A stretch of DNA of 64,000 bases from a virus. The DNA lies in the IMG/VR virus record IMGVR_UViG_3300005096_000058, positions 46,148-110,147 of that record. One strand, written 5' to 3'. Made by a program: the position numbers and the translations under genes. Shown here piece by piece: positions 10,201-18,000 of the stretch (positions are counted from its first letter, which is position 1; each line of letters starts with the position of its first letter). Under the pieces are notes generated by a model. That model was not told where the DNA came from, did not search any database, and saw only the letters and a program-made list of their open reading frames with translations.

Positions 10201-10970
10201 ACCCACGACAGGAGCACCCCTTGGTCGCCAGCGTGCTCAATCATCTCCGCGTCTGGATATAGACCCTCCTTGGGGAAGACGAGAGAAGCCACTCGGTTGA
10301 ACGCCTCTTCAGCACGGCTCACCCAAGTTTGACCTCCGTTGGTTTTCCAGGCGTACTGGTTCCCATTTTTGTCCTCGACGATCTTACCGCCGTGGCTGCC
10401 CCCCAGGTTTCCCTTGAGTTTGAGCGTCGCAAGCAAGCTGTCTGGAAACGGAGGATCAGCGTCAGCCCCCGAGGCCCCTTTGGCCGACCACGCGGTGATC
10501 TCGTGCGGAGGGGGCACCAACGGTTCCCCAACGTGCTGCCAAAGTTCAGACGCTTTGAACTTGACCAAGCCGCCGATGCCAGCGGACTTGAGCCCGGGGA
10601 AAGAAGCCAGCAACAGCTGGGCGTCGCTGGCGCTGACGACGAAGATGCCTGCAAAACCCCCACCTTTCGATTGGATGCCCACGTCCTCTAACCACTCCCA
10701 AATTTGAGAGGCATGATCGGAGTCTTTTGGGTGGAGAGGTGGCGCGCCCTTGGTGGCCTTGGCCGCGTCTTTTTTGGCTTTGAGCTTCTTGGCGGCAGAG
10801 GACCCACCGTAGACCGGTTTGCCGTGCACCCAACCGACGATCTTGCCCCCTTTGGGGCCGATCGCCAGCACGACCATGCCGTTCGCAAACCCGAGCTTGG
10901 GCTTGGGCGTCTTAGCTTTTACGGCCTTGGAAAGGGCCGCAGGTTGGATTGCTAGCGCCGTCTGGAACAT
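4290..10970 (-). CDS. giant multidomain virion-type protein: kinase-like domain, repeats, possible ADP-ribosyltransferase C-terminus
   Basis: 2226 residues, ATG 10970 with GGGAG just upstream. Residues about 185-330 look like an atypical (HipA/PI3K/fragmin-type) kinase: a Gly-rich loop GNLGGSHGGKIVED near 188, a candidate nucleotide Lys around 209, catalytic-loop-like SNHDSHGANF (296-305) and DxG-like AAIDKGQAF (314-322). The middle about 1500 residues are Pro/Lys/Thr/Ala-rich linkers with repeated short modules such as TADELDELPIGSVL and TVAELDALPVDAEI. The last 200 residues contain FVHTG (His2041), a Gly/Ser/Thr segment and SSHEVLFEHG (Glu2156), an order recalling the H-Y-E core of ADP-ribosyltransferases found at the ends of phage head proteins. 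It sits next to a Mu-F/gp7-like gene, so packaging in the head and ejection with DNA is plausible. Kinase-like: fairly sure. ART: tentative. Confidence 0.7.
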   Translation of the reverse strand: MFQTALAIQPAALSKAVKAKTPKPKLGFANGMVVLAIGPKGGKIVGWVHGKPVYGGSSAAKKLKAKKDAAKATKGAPPLHPKDSDHASQIWEWLEDVGIQSKGGGFAGIFVVSASDAQLLLASFPGLKSAGIGGLVKFKASELWQHVGEPLVPPPHEITAWSAKGASGADADPPFPDSLLATLKLKGNLGGSHGGKIVEDKNGNQYAWKTNGGQTWVSRAEEAFNRVASLVFPKEGLYPDAEMIEHAGDQGVLLSWVDNKGTIGNEVSGDHGTTKAKLQKHFERLVQHQVLDWMMSNHDSHGANFVETLGGDLAAIDKGQAFKAIGADKLSTSYKLNASSPAYNAMWKLFQNGEIKGDPIKAVTEVLLSIEKNLSVEQYHSIVAPYLEDAAQGLEDFEPKKKWALIEKRFKDLRSNWETFLSEMTGDKVTIPSAADEPAITPVEDKTEKIVDFVQTPGWPVTKGNVTVHAPGGEHPPGWPTKYPGPGYQAAVKMAGNVFEFGFDSVDGKPAIAVLFPNGTTKIYPSPAAAADSTQLFNKGLPLDMGSTEKKAKGIAYPATKLFALKQFEGEFQAAGTTSEPTIGSMSADELMAELGLAPEKKEITLHEMLAAVEDGIVTDSTLIPPAALTFAMEHAAISVPHDWPKTLPLPGSVIKILSADGTFDIWVVHQAAEGGAPLLKNVTVPSTGVPVVFGSTHPASQSLKSVLALPSVVAAAKATQTAKQPKPKPLPAGPAPQAEVTPAAKKVQTPKEVKYPKKGGPLPIGHKHELTKPFDHLGELKVQLEVLEEGFEVTIKAPKGDDVTKHKSLSAASDHVWLVQKGYLGKADYKAKTGKTKIASGGGWKFFGVKPKTGEFMEFANVIATTAEAALQPPGEPGWDGWKSPTADELDELPIGSVLGYGDPVAKPFPNSDPEGEGWVKHPDGWKPMGGSMTTALTATELSADVAEDAASGFGGLKVNSIGEPPPPPSSLAWQGSKVPTAAQLKALVFGTVLKDVAGYQYKKQLSGAFQTISGASYTVSDMIEHALSIEDQPGSPDTSGTKPLTVAELDALPVDAEINDGIDTFTKISHKDFPQGKWLNPKLDMVYTAEWLSSESVEWSVDLKGGQPVEAKDPTTLELLLAGGPPNLDPEPATPSITGDIGPTVVTTKEALPDFPDKDVVWSNATKLSGLPVPGKPNKTFGMKSPHWASWVPPMGVWLEGVLHGEKIWITPSATGYGEDGDASPTLKFVAIDEDGKIVHGAESSSSALALDYALADLMGIYNLTIAEVKAAFKLVDASFPQDVSFATYKALPTAGEAIGVHPQDIPPEQKNKVVVDKLPLAEYVALASVQEKYAAEFNLEDDSLYCYAKQGLSAAPTEALASFLADHALDWEVEFFGPGPSSGAWADVPTDADVSSKLYAAETTVAESAAQPPYVDHADLDSPGPDAGKKKLKSLPSNLKLTTVIDKIYALPAGVKLHTKWGETLSSLGPGANALNPMFSVTNKQGVTLSEGFTAKKAASMIQEAGGASVQWPGDPVKKKKKPKPLAPTVKKPSVDSEKVKKAKAWAAWVKSHPQSNKASDLLTLSFLQEKLAGLGYEGGLHVHDDGEGNFLIAGKDSAKFKEAVANWQSMPPSTDVTSPLGDMLGVSKDELANRFPGTQTIKGPDNVDYPAGTTFEQTEVTTKTVKHEVVADFVSGFSEEGLGKPKKIKPHDTDSDKIVIKFGGITNEAQAAAKQYLADKSITVHGEPMVATNTVFTVTKADLDVAVETTTVTTPKLPDLPPAFAQSAPPFALGPQKQGELAINNEADLGALDAIKMGHWGHTIRHGGAGLWINSQISVRRVANPDGEDFFEVTGDLLNFNPQKSKLSKGKIKYTSTTDEAGGAVYDVYDEDTGLHKKGDNVIEGGWFGFDGLTDGGSYVGVAHNGDLAPEAHGGLAMRNRFVARIPASKDVQTELQQGLQLAGIAPALAASAHDGQAERLFIKSQLVRNSLGAKGYWGASRKNYDNEVWLDSQLKKSGFDKYVDTARIKVGAGGAHTVEFDQITDADLKDVQFVHTGADSPGAATAFLLQETGVPSRKQGYTTGTAPYSSQAGSDVNTGGAAGVFTRIARKGGPQASGVHGYNTGSTVRYIYRPRILKRADYWAHNHDGYGSQAPAKSKPDTLNLNSSSHEVLFEHGVAHEDIAGVWCASDQVRSGLIETLTSAGKTEINNIPVADFFFTSPTQNNASINKACKGLKVPAP

Positions 10971-11002
10971 GCTCCCACCCTACTCGGGAAGCTGCGACCG
11001 GG

Positions 11003-11275
11003 CTACTGGACAACGTAGAGCTCAACCGCTTTTTTCTGTGGAGCGCCGAAGCTTTTAGCCAAGGCGGATTCAAGGTCGGCAGCGTCAGGGAGCGCGTGCC
11101 TGGCCGCGAGCTCGCCGTCTGCACGGATGTCGTAGAACGTCCCCGTGAGCTCGGGGCTGTTACGCTCGATCTCCAGGTTGCGCTTTCCAGACACCCAAGC
11201 CCGCGCGTACGCGCCAAGCACTTGCATACCAAAGTCCGTGAACGATCCGTCTGCGTTTTCAGTTGGTAAGGTCAT
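11003..11275 (-). CDS. hypothetical small protein between two polyvalent head genes
   Basis: 90 residues starting at ATG 11275, which overlaps the TGA of the preceding gene (ATGA), giving tight coupling. The product is acidic with a helical C-terminal half (DLESALAKSFGAPQKK). No family recognised. Its position between two large head proteins suggests an accessory or chaperone role, but nothing in the sequence proves it. Confidence 0.6.
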   Translation of the reverse strand: MTLPTENADGSFTDFGMQVLGAYARAWVSGKRNLEIERNSPELTGTFYDIRADGELAARHALPDAADLESALAKSFGAPQKKAVELYVVQ

Positions 11276-13767
11276 AGCCAACTCTTTTCATCTTCCAGTT
11301 CGAGTAGGTGGGTGACGGGGCTGTCTTCACCTAAAAATTTCACAGCCACCGCTAAACGTTCCTCGTCGTCGGTAGCATTTCCCCAGGCGGACCATCCTTC
11401 CTCACCCATCTGCTCATCAGGAATGACTACAATAGGGACAGACACACCGGCCGCCTTGGCCGCAGCAACTCTATGCGAACCGGTCCAAGCGTCTGGGCGG
11501 ACAGGATCGCCAGAAACCACGACGGGGGCGCCCACAAATTCACCTTGGGCGCGGAAGCGGCGCTCAATCGATTTTAATTTGTCCTGGTCGCGTACCTCGT
11601 GGAGGGGGTTGATCCGACTAGCTTGTATACTGCGCTGGCGCCTAATTGCGTGGCCTTTTAGATTCGAAAAATCAGCTGTATCTTTCGTATAGGGGATCGT
11701 GTGCTGTGGGTCGGCCCACTTGCCCCCTCGCGGTCCCAAGAACAAAGCCTTGTCTAGTAGATCGTCGCCACTCTTAGTGCCGAGGTCAATCGGTTTGCGT
11801 TCCTCGTCGTTCTCAATGATCCGCGCTGAATCATCTTCGATGGGCCAACGGGGCCTGCCCTCTTGCTGCGTCGGGTGCCACTGGCCTTCGGGCTGACGGA
11901 CAGCGCCGCGGTTGGTAGGTACGTCGCGCATCTGGAAACTGATCCGCGCCACCTCACGCTTGTGCTCTTCCGCGCGGTTCTCCGTCTCGTCGGGTGTGAT
12001 GATGTTCTTGGTGTTCTTGTAGGCATCGGCGATCGCGTAAATCTGCGTGTCGACACCCGCCCCAAAAACATAGATGCTGGGGTCGCGGCGGACGATGACA
12101 TCGCCATGATGTTGCGCCCCTTGGAGGTATTCGCGGACACCTGCGACGTCATGAGGGTTGTGCGGCTTGGCCGGTAGCTCGGCCTGAATGTTGACCCCGC
12201 CGCCGCTGCCTTCTTTGAGGATGAACTGCCCGCCGCCAACGGCGAAAGCTGTACCGCTCACACCCTCGACGTAGGGGACACCCTTCCGCATGAGGGTCAC
12301 CGCTCGTCTGCGGATCTTAGGCCGAATTGTGAACCGCGCGTCTGGACGGAGAGGAGGAGGCACCGGCTCCACGTAGTTGGGGTTGGGCACCACGAACTCA
12401 GGGGTGGCTTTTGACAACTTGCGCGGGTTGGCCAACGTGGTGGTGAGCTTGTCTTTGAGCTTGCCCACGCTCATCGTCGTCATGCTTCCGAAAAAACCTT
12501 CGTCATCGTAGTTGGCGAGATAGGCCGCTTTGGCCTCCCCTGCCGACGAAAAACCAAGCATAACCTTGTCCTCGTCGTAGCCCTCAAACTTCCCCTCTAA
12601 GGTGCGCTTGCGTTGGTGCACGACGTACGCCTTCGATGCAAGGGGGTTGGGTCCGACGAAGCAATCGACGTGATCACCGTCGACACCAAGCGTGCGCCGG
12701 ATGTAGCCGTAGGGCCAAAGCATCACGCTGGCCCCTGAAGTCTTGTTCTTGTGGTCCTTCCAAAAGCGCAGTCCACCCGCGCCGTTCTCGATGGCGATGT
12801 CCATGCCTTGGAATTGCAGCTCCCCGTCCAGACGGTACGCCTTCACCAGCGCGTCCATATGCTGGTCTTCTGCTCGCAGCGCTTTCTCCACGTCGTCAGC
12901 AGCACCCTCGTACTCAACACCAAACTCGCCGCCTGGCACCATCGTACCATCTTCGTCGTAGCCCCATCCTGCGGGGACGCGAACAGCCTGGCACTGGCAA
13001 TTGGGATGAATTGAGCCAATGCTTGGTACCCAGTCCGCTGCTTTCTTCCCCACGTTGGACCCGGGGGCGCCCAACTGAGACAGCTTGAAGATGATCGGGG
13101 CACCGTCGGGGCCTAAACTCAATCTGAGGCAGTGTTTGCAGGCGTCGGGCATGGCGATCAGAGAGACCCGGGCGTCCTCACCATATTGTTTGCGGAAACC
13201 GTCGGCGACGCCTTCCTGCATGACGTTGTGCTTCTCCGTGACGGCAATGCGGTCGAGGTTGCGGGTCCAGTCCTGCATGGCGTGCCCGAGCTTGCTCTTG
13301 AGCGTACCCACCGTGCTGCGGCTAGCCACATTCTCAGAGGTGCTCGTCTGGATGTCAGCTTGAAGTTTTTTGCGCTGGGCCTGGTCAGCTTCGATCAGGA
13401 GCTTGCCCGTCTGGATGTCGATCGTGTTCCCCAGCCCCTGCACGTACTGGGCGGCATTGATCTTAGCCGTCTGGATGGCCTGCTCCTCGACGGCAGACAA
13501 TGGGATGGGGTTTTTGGCGAGTTCAGCCTTGACCTTGTCGAGGTCCCAGGTAGGCATATTTGGATCTTGAAGCTTGGCCACCAGCTGGCCGTAGGTGTAC
13601 GCGGTTTCAAATAGATCTTCGTGGCCCTCTAGCAGCCCCGCGCTCTTCAGATCAGCCACAACTCCAGCCGGAATAGCAGTCGGACCAAAGACGTCGACGA
13701 CAAAAGCAGCGTTGTGCTTCTGGATGACCTCCTTCACCAACTGCATGAGTTCCGGGGTGAGCTTCAT
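11272..13767 (-). CDS. polyvalent minor head protein: Mu-F/SPP1 gp7-like, pyrophosphatase-like and ParB-like domains
   Basis: 831 residues. ATG 13767 overlaps the preceding stop as ATGA. The helical N-domain ends with DACKHCLRL (near 208-216) and SIHPNCQCQA (near 252-261), the Cys/His signature of Mu gpF/SPP1 gp7 head-morphogenesis proteins that act at the portal. Around 330-450 an inorganic-pyrophosphatase-like domain is indicated by YGYIRRTLGVDGDHVDCFVG. A Gly-rich spacer and the motif GPRGGKWADPQHTIPY (678-693) follow. The C-terminus (about 710-790) resembles a ParB/sulfiredoxin fold with VVVSGDP and TGSHRVAAAKAAG. Such fusions are known as polyvalent proteins, ejected with the genome to protect it or alter the host. 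The domain order is visible; the ejected role is inferred. Confidence 0.75.
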   Translation of the reverse strand: MKLTPELMQLVKEVIQKHNAAFVVDVFGPTAIPAGVVADLKSAGLLEGHEDLFETAYTYGQLVAKLQDPNMPTWDLDKVKAELAKNPIPLSAVEEQAIQTAKINAAQYVQGLGNTIDIQTGKLLIEADQAQRKKLQADIQTSTSENVASRSTVGTLKSKLGHAMQDWTRNLDRIAVTEKHNVMQEGVADGFRKQYGEDARVSLIAMPDACKHCLRLSLGPDGAPIIFKLSQLGAPGSNVGKKAADWVPSIGSIHPNCQCQAVRVPAGWGYDEDGTMVPGGEFGVEYEGAADDVEKALRAEDQHMDALVKAYRLDGELQFQGMDIAIENGAGGLRFWKDHKNKTSGASVMLWPYGYIRRTLGVDGDHVDCFVGPNPLASKAYVVHQRKRTLEGKFEGYDEDKVMLGFSSAGEAKAAYLANYDDEGFFGSMTTMSVGKLKDKLTTTLANPRKLSKATPEFVVPNPNYVEPVPPPLRPDARFTIRPKIRRRAVTLMRKGVPYVEGVSGTAFAVGGGQFILKEGSGGGVNIQAELPAKPHNPHDVAGVREYLQGAQHHGDVIVRRDPSIYVFGAGVDTQIYAIADAYKNTKNIITPDETENRAEEHKREVARISFQMRDVPTNRGAVRQPEGQWHPTQQEGRPRWPIEDDSARIIENDEERKPIDLGTKSGDDLLDKALFLGPRGGKWADPQHTIPYTKDTADFSNLKGHAIRRQRSIQASRINPLHEVRDQDKLKSIERRFRAQGEFVGAPVVVSGDPVRPDAWTGSHRVAAAKAAGVSVPIVVIPDEQMGEEGWSAWGNATDDEERLAVAVKFLGEDSPVTHLLELEDEKSWL

Positions 13768-14192
13768 CCCAGGCGGCCACGCGGCGTTGGGCACGTGATG
13801 GCCCGGTCGTGGTCAAGCGGGAACGCCTTGAGCACGATCTTCGGCTTACTAAAAAAGAACTCACGGATGCGCTGCTTGAGAGGTGGTCGGTACGCGGGCA
13901 GACCGGAAGCGATGCGGTGGTGCTCATCAAGGGTGTTAAACATGGGCGCCTGCTTAATGTCACGCCAGAACTCCACGTGCTCCATCTTAAAACTGACGCT
14001 GCGTAGCGTCAGCTCCAACGGCTCCGCGCGCCAGCCCACGCCTTGGGGGGGTAACGTGAGCGCCTCAAGTACCTCACCATGTGTCAACCGCGTGACCGGC
14101 TTGTACCCGAGGTCCAGGTTAGCTGCGAGCATGGCACCAGCAATACCAATACCAAGCTTCTTAAAGAATCCGCGACGTGTATCTGACATCAT
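13764..14192 (-). CDS. capsid-arm paralogue with Tat-like N-terminal signal
   Basis: 142 residues, ATG-ATG at 14192 overlapping the upstream TGA. The N-terminus reads DTRRGFFKKLGIGIAGAMLAA, a twin-arginine motif followed by a hydrophobic stretch, as in Tat signal peptides or an anchor. Residues about 45-90 resemble the N-arm of the major capsid protein: LELTLRSVSFKMEH here against LEQTLKNVTYRMEH there, followed by FNTLDEHHRIAS against YNTVEEHNEISS. The capsid core is absent. It could be an arm-mimicking assembly factor or the remnant of a capsid duplication. Confidence 0.6.
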   Translation of the reverse strand: MMSDTRRGFFKKLGIGIAGAMLAANLDLGYKPVTRLTHGEVLEALTLPPQGVGWRAEPLELTLRSVSFKMEHVEFWRDIKQAPMFNTLDEHHRIASGLPAYRPPLKQRIREFFFSKPKIVLKAFPLDHDRAITCPTPRGRLG

Positions 14193-14650
14193 TTTGAGTC
14201 TGCTTTCTTTGTCGACTCCGTGAACAGATCGCGGAGCTCGTTGACGCTCATGCCGTAAAGCGGGCCGCCTTCTTCGAAGTCTTCCGGGGTGTAACCCTGA
14301 CCAATGAGCGCAGCCTGCATCTTGTCATAGGCAGCTTGCTCCTCGTCGACCATTTTGGCCGTGTAATCTGGGCTCGCTGTTGCGCTCTTGACCATGTGGC
14401 CGTCCACCGTCTGGACAATCTCTGTGATCATGCGATCGAAACCGCGTTGGGCTCGGGCGCGCATTTTCGTGTGGAGGTCGCGAAGCGCCTGGTGCTTGAG
14501 GACGGGTTCGTGCGCGGGGGCCGTGGCCGCCTTCTGCAGCCGGTCAGCGAGCGCAGGAGCATCCTCCCCGAGCGCTTTGGCCATCGCGTCGAGCAACTCC
14601 GACCCACGCTCACGCAGCTCCTCAGGCGTAGCTTCCAGACGCAATTTCAC
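14189..14650 (-). CDS. helical hypothetical head-cluster protein
   Basis: 153 residues from GTG 14650, whose GTGA overlaps the stop of the preceding gene. A longer in-frame ATG start at 14728 would overlap that gene by 82 nt and is unlikely. The product is mostly alpha-helical and charged, starting KLRLEATPEELRERG and ending with an acidic segment (EDFEEGGPLYGMSV). No family recognised. Position between portal and minor head genes suggests an assembly or scaffold-like role. Confidence 0.6.
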   Translation of the reverse strand: MKLRLEATPEELRERGSELLDAMAKALGEDAPALADRLQKAATAPAHEPVLKHQALRDLHTKMRARAQRGFDRMITEIVQTVDGHMVKSATASPDYTAKMVDEEQAAYDKMQAALIGQGYTPEDFEEGGPLYGMSVNELRDLFTESTKKADSK

Positions 14651-15048
14651 GGCAGCGCGTCTCCCCACACAGCCCAGATGAGACGGAGGTCTGCGATCGG
14701 GGTGACGATCAAAGCGGAGACGTCGCATTCCATAAAAACTTTAGACTCAGCAAACACGGCAGCGCTGGCCCCTGTTGCCCCGCGCCGCACCTGGAACGGG
14801 CCGGCGCCGTTGATCAACAGATCGAAGTCCCCTGTGGCGCGAAGGAAGAAACCTTTACCCACCGTCACCACTGCGCCAAACGGGACGGTGAACGCACCAT
14901 CTGACGAGAGCAGATTTTTGGCGTCGCTGGTCTGTGAGGTGAACCCATCGAGGATCGCCTCAGAGAGGGCATCGTCCAGACCCAGCAACACGTTCTTGCC
15001 GTCCGCGTCTTCGGTGATCTTGGGATTAACTGTGTGCCTGATACGCAT
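14647..15048 (-). CDS. beta-rich hypothetical head protein
   Basis: 133 residues, ATG 15048 with AGGAGGG nearby. The sequence alternates short hydrophobic strands and glycines (GAVVTVGKGFFLRATGDFD, LLINGAGPFQVRRG), which suggests a small beta-sandwich. It follows the portal gene by 9 nt. Decoration, head-completion or spike-like roles would fit, but no family is recognisable. Confidence 0.6.
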   Translation of the reverse strand: MRIRHTVNPKITEDADGKNVLLGLDDALSEAILDGFTSQTSDAKNLLSSDGAFTVPFGAVVTVGKGFFLRATGDFDLLINGAGPFQVRRGATGASAAVFAESKVFMECDVSALIVTPIADLRLIWAVWGDALP

Positions 15049-15057
15049 GACGCCCTC

Positions 15058-18000
15058 CTATAGGTCGAGGTCGATGCTCACAATACCCGGCACCGCCGCT
15101 GGTGTCCCCTGCCCCCCCAAAGCCTGTGAGGACCAGCTGCCTTTGCCGAATGGATTTCCTCCCCCAGACGAGCCCTTCTTGGCTTCCTCATCGGAGGTGG
15201 CAGCTGCGCCGTCCTCAGCATCTGCTGCGTTCTCGTTTTGGATGCCATCGAGTTCACCACCGAATGCGGCGTCCGTGCCGTCGTCCTCCGCAAAGTCTCC
15301 GGTGCCCATCTCCTGCTGCGCCGCCATCGTCTTGTTTTGCATCCAGACAGCGTGGAGAATGACTTGCCCCTCTCCGTCTGGAAGCGGCGGGAGATCTTCC
15401 TCGGCACGCACCTCGTCGACCATCTTGTACGATGTCACCTGCTTTGTATTGAGGTCAGCGAGCTCGTCTGGGGTTTGCGCGTCCAGACCGACAAAAGCGA
15501 ATTCGAAATCTTCGTCGATGCGGTGAACGAGGAAGGAGGACAACCGGTGCTGGATAAATCGGAGAAGGGGCTGCAGCCCTTTGTCTTTGGACTGCGCCAG
15601 CTTTTGCTTGTTGCTCGACTCAAACATCGAGCCGCCGCTGCCCCCGCTGTCCCCATATTTGAAGTTGATCTCCATCGGATCCATGCCGTAGATCGCGCAC
15701 GCCACCTTGATCAGGAAATCAAACCACGCGCTGAATTCCATGTCGCGGTTGGATTGCTGCAGGTTGATGTATTGGAGCTCCTCCGCATTTGTGATCGGAG
15801 TTTTGAATGCGTTCTCGACGCCAGCGACCATCGAATACCAATGACGGCGAAAAGCGCGCAGCTGTTTCTCAGGCACGGCACCTTTGAAGTTGATGATGCC
15901 TTTGGTCGACGTGCCTTGGCTGTTGTGCACGGCCATGTGGTTGAGCACGAACAGGTGCTCGTCGTTGAAAACCTCGACATCGAACATCTCACGATCTTCG
16001 TCGGCGTGACCAACAACCTCAACCGGCACCTGTAGGTAGCGCAGCCACGCGGGCTCCTCAGCACCGAGGCGTTGCAGAAGGTGGATTGCGTAGGCGCGGC
16101 TCATCGTCACGCGTCCCCCCGACGCTTTGCGGGCCATGTCGCGCTCCGCAACAGAGAGGGACTTGTAGTTGTCGTGCTTCCAGACGTGCGTACCAAGGTT
16201 GCGGCTCAAGTGCGGGTGCAACCGGTCCCAGCGATCGCGCTGAGCAGGACTGCGTTCAATCCCCTCGTTTTTGTACGCCTGCAAATAACCCACGGACGAC
16301 GTGAAAGAGGCGATGTCCTGCACGGTGATGGTACCGTGTCGGCTCGCAGCTGTGCCTCCACCCACAAGGTTTGAAGCCACGCCCACCGACCACAAACACT
16401 TGAGGATGTCCTGCGCCAGAGCCGGATCGGAGGAATGCACGCTTGGGGTACGGTAACCTGTGGCGTGTGTGGCGGTGCAGCCATCAGCACTGAAGATGCC
16501 GCGGAGCAAAGCGGCACGGATGTGCGCTGGCTGGCGGTAGACACTTTCAGGGATGCGCTTACCCTCACGAGACGGGCGGAAACCAATGTCACGCAGCCAG
16601 CGGTGGAACGCTGTGTGGCATATTTGCAACGCTGGGTAACCAAACTCGCCATCGCTACGCTCGATGGTTTTGTTGATCACACGGTCGGTGCAATGAATAC
16701 CATGCCTCACGCAAACAGCCTTAAACCGTTCGAAGAGATCAGCATCACGAGAATAGTGCGGGAAGACTTGCAACCAGCTGGGGGTGTCTCGCCCTTCATC
16801 GGGGAAGTACCCATCACCTAGCGCGAAGCCCATGAACTCCCAAAATTCAGGGTCCTCAATGAGCGCTTTCGTGGGGCGGAAGTCGCGTCCTGTTTTTCGA
16901 TCGGTGTCGTAAACGCGGTCGACGAGGAGGGTCTCATAATCGAATTCAGGGTCGGAGCGCTCATAGCTGACCAAGGCGAAATCGCCGGCCTGCAAGTCTT
17001 CTTGGCGGACCCATTCGGGATCACCATCACGGGAGCTCGCTGGGATCACGCGGTACCTATGGTCGGGACTGGTGGTGAGCTCCAGCCCATTCCACAATGT
17101 GGTGACCGCGGTGACCTTCTTGCCTGTGGGGAAAGCGCGCGCCTCCCCCCAAGTGCCTGGGCCAGTGCTGGCCACGAAGTTTTTTCCAGACAGATCCCTC
17201 AAAGGGATCAACCCTTCTGATGTGGTCACCAGCCCGTCGCCATCCGCACAAAAGAATTTCTGATTATAGTCCCATGACCAAAGTAACGACGTCACCGTCG
17301 AGATCAACATCTCTGTTTCGGCAATCCCGTACCCTTGGTTTCGGATGTCCGTGACCGGATTGCGAACACCAAAACACATCTGATCAGCGCCATATTCGGC
17401 TGTGACCAGGCCGTCGTAGATCTGGACGTAGCGGGTCTCTTCGGGTGTGCCTTGGTAGTAAAGCTTGGTTGTGTCCGCGATGCGCAGCGTGGCGCCGTCA
17501 ACGGCGTAGAAGTCGTAAGGCTTGTCACCACGATCTTCCCGCACCTCGAAACCCAGTTGGTCATAGGTCAATGCGTCGCGCACGATCTTGCGCAAGAACG
17601 TCTCAAAATTGTCGCGAGCATTGGGTGTGCCGCGGTCGTTGACCTTGCCCGTTGTCATCACCCAGTTGGTGATCTCTTTGCTCTTCTTTTCGCTGGCCTT
17701 AGAGGGGGAAGCCTTGCGATCACGCAACTGGATGCGAAAGCCTGTCTGGAACTTGTCCTCCTGCGGCAGACTGAAATTGGCCATCTGGTCGGTGCGCGTC
17801 TTGATGATCGCCTGGATGATCGGCATGCGGAAGACCATCGCCGACAACGTCGAGTAACTGATTGAGCTTGGCCGCTCTTTGTATCCGAGCGCGTCAATGA
17901 CTGAGAACGGATCCCAGAACAAGGCTTTGGGATCGCTGACCGGATCACCAATTTCTGACGGGTGTGGACCGGCCGTTGCGGGCGTGTCCGTAGTGGGTTG

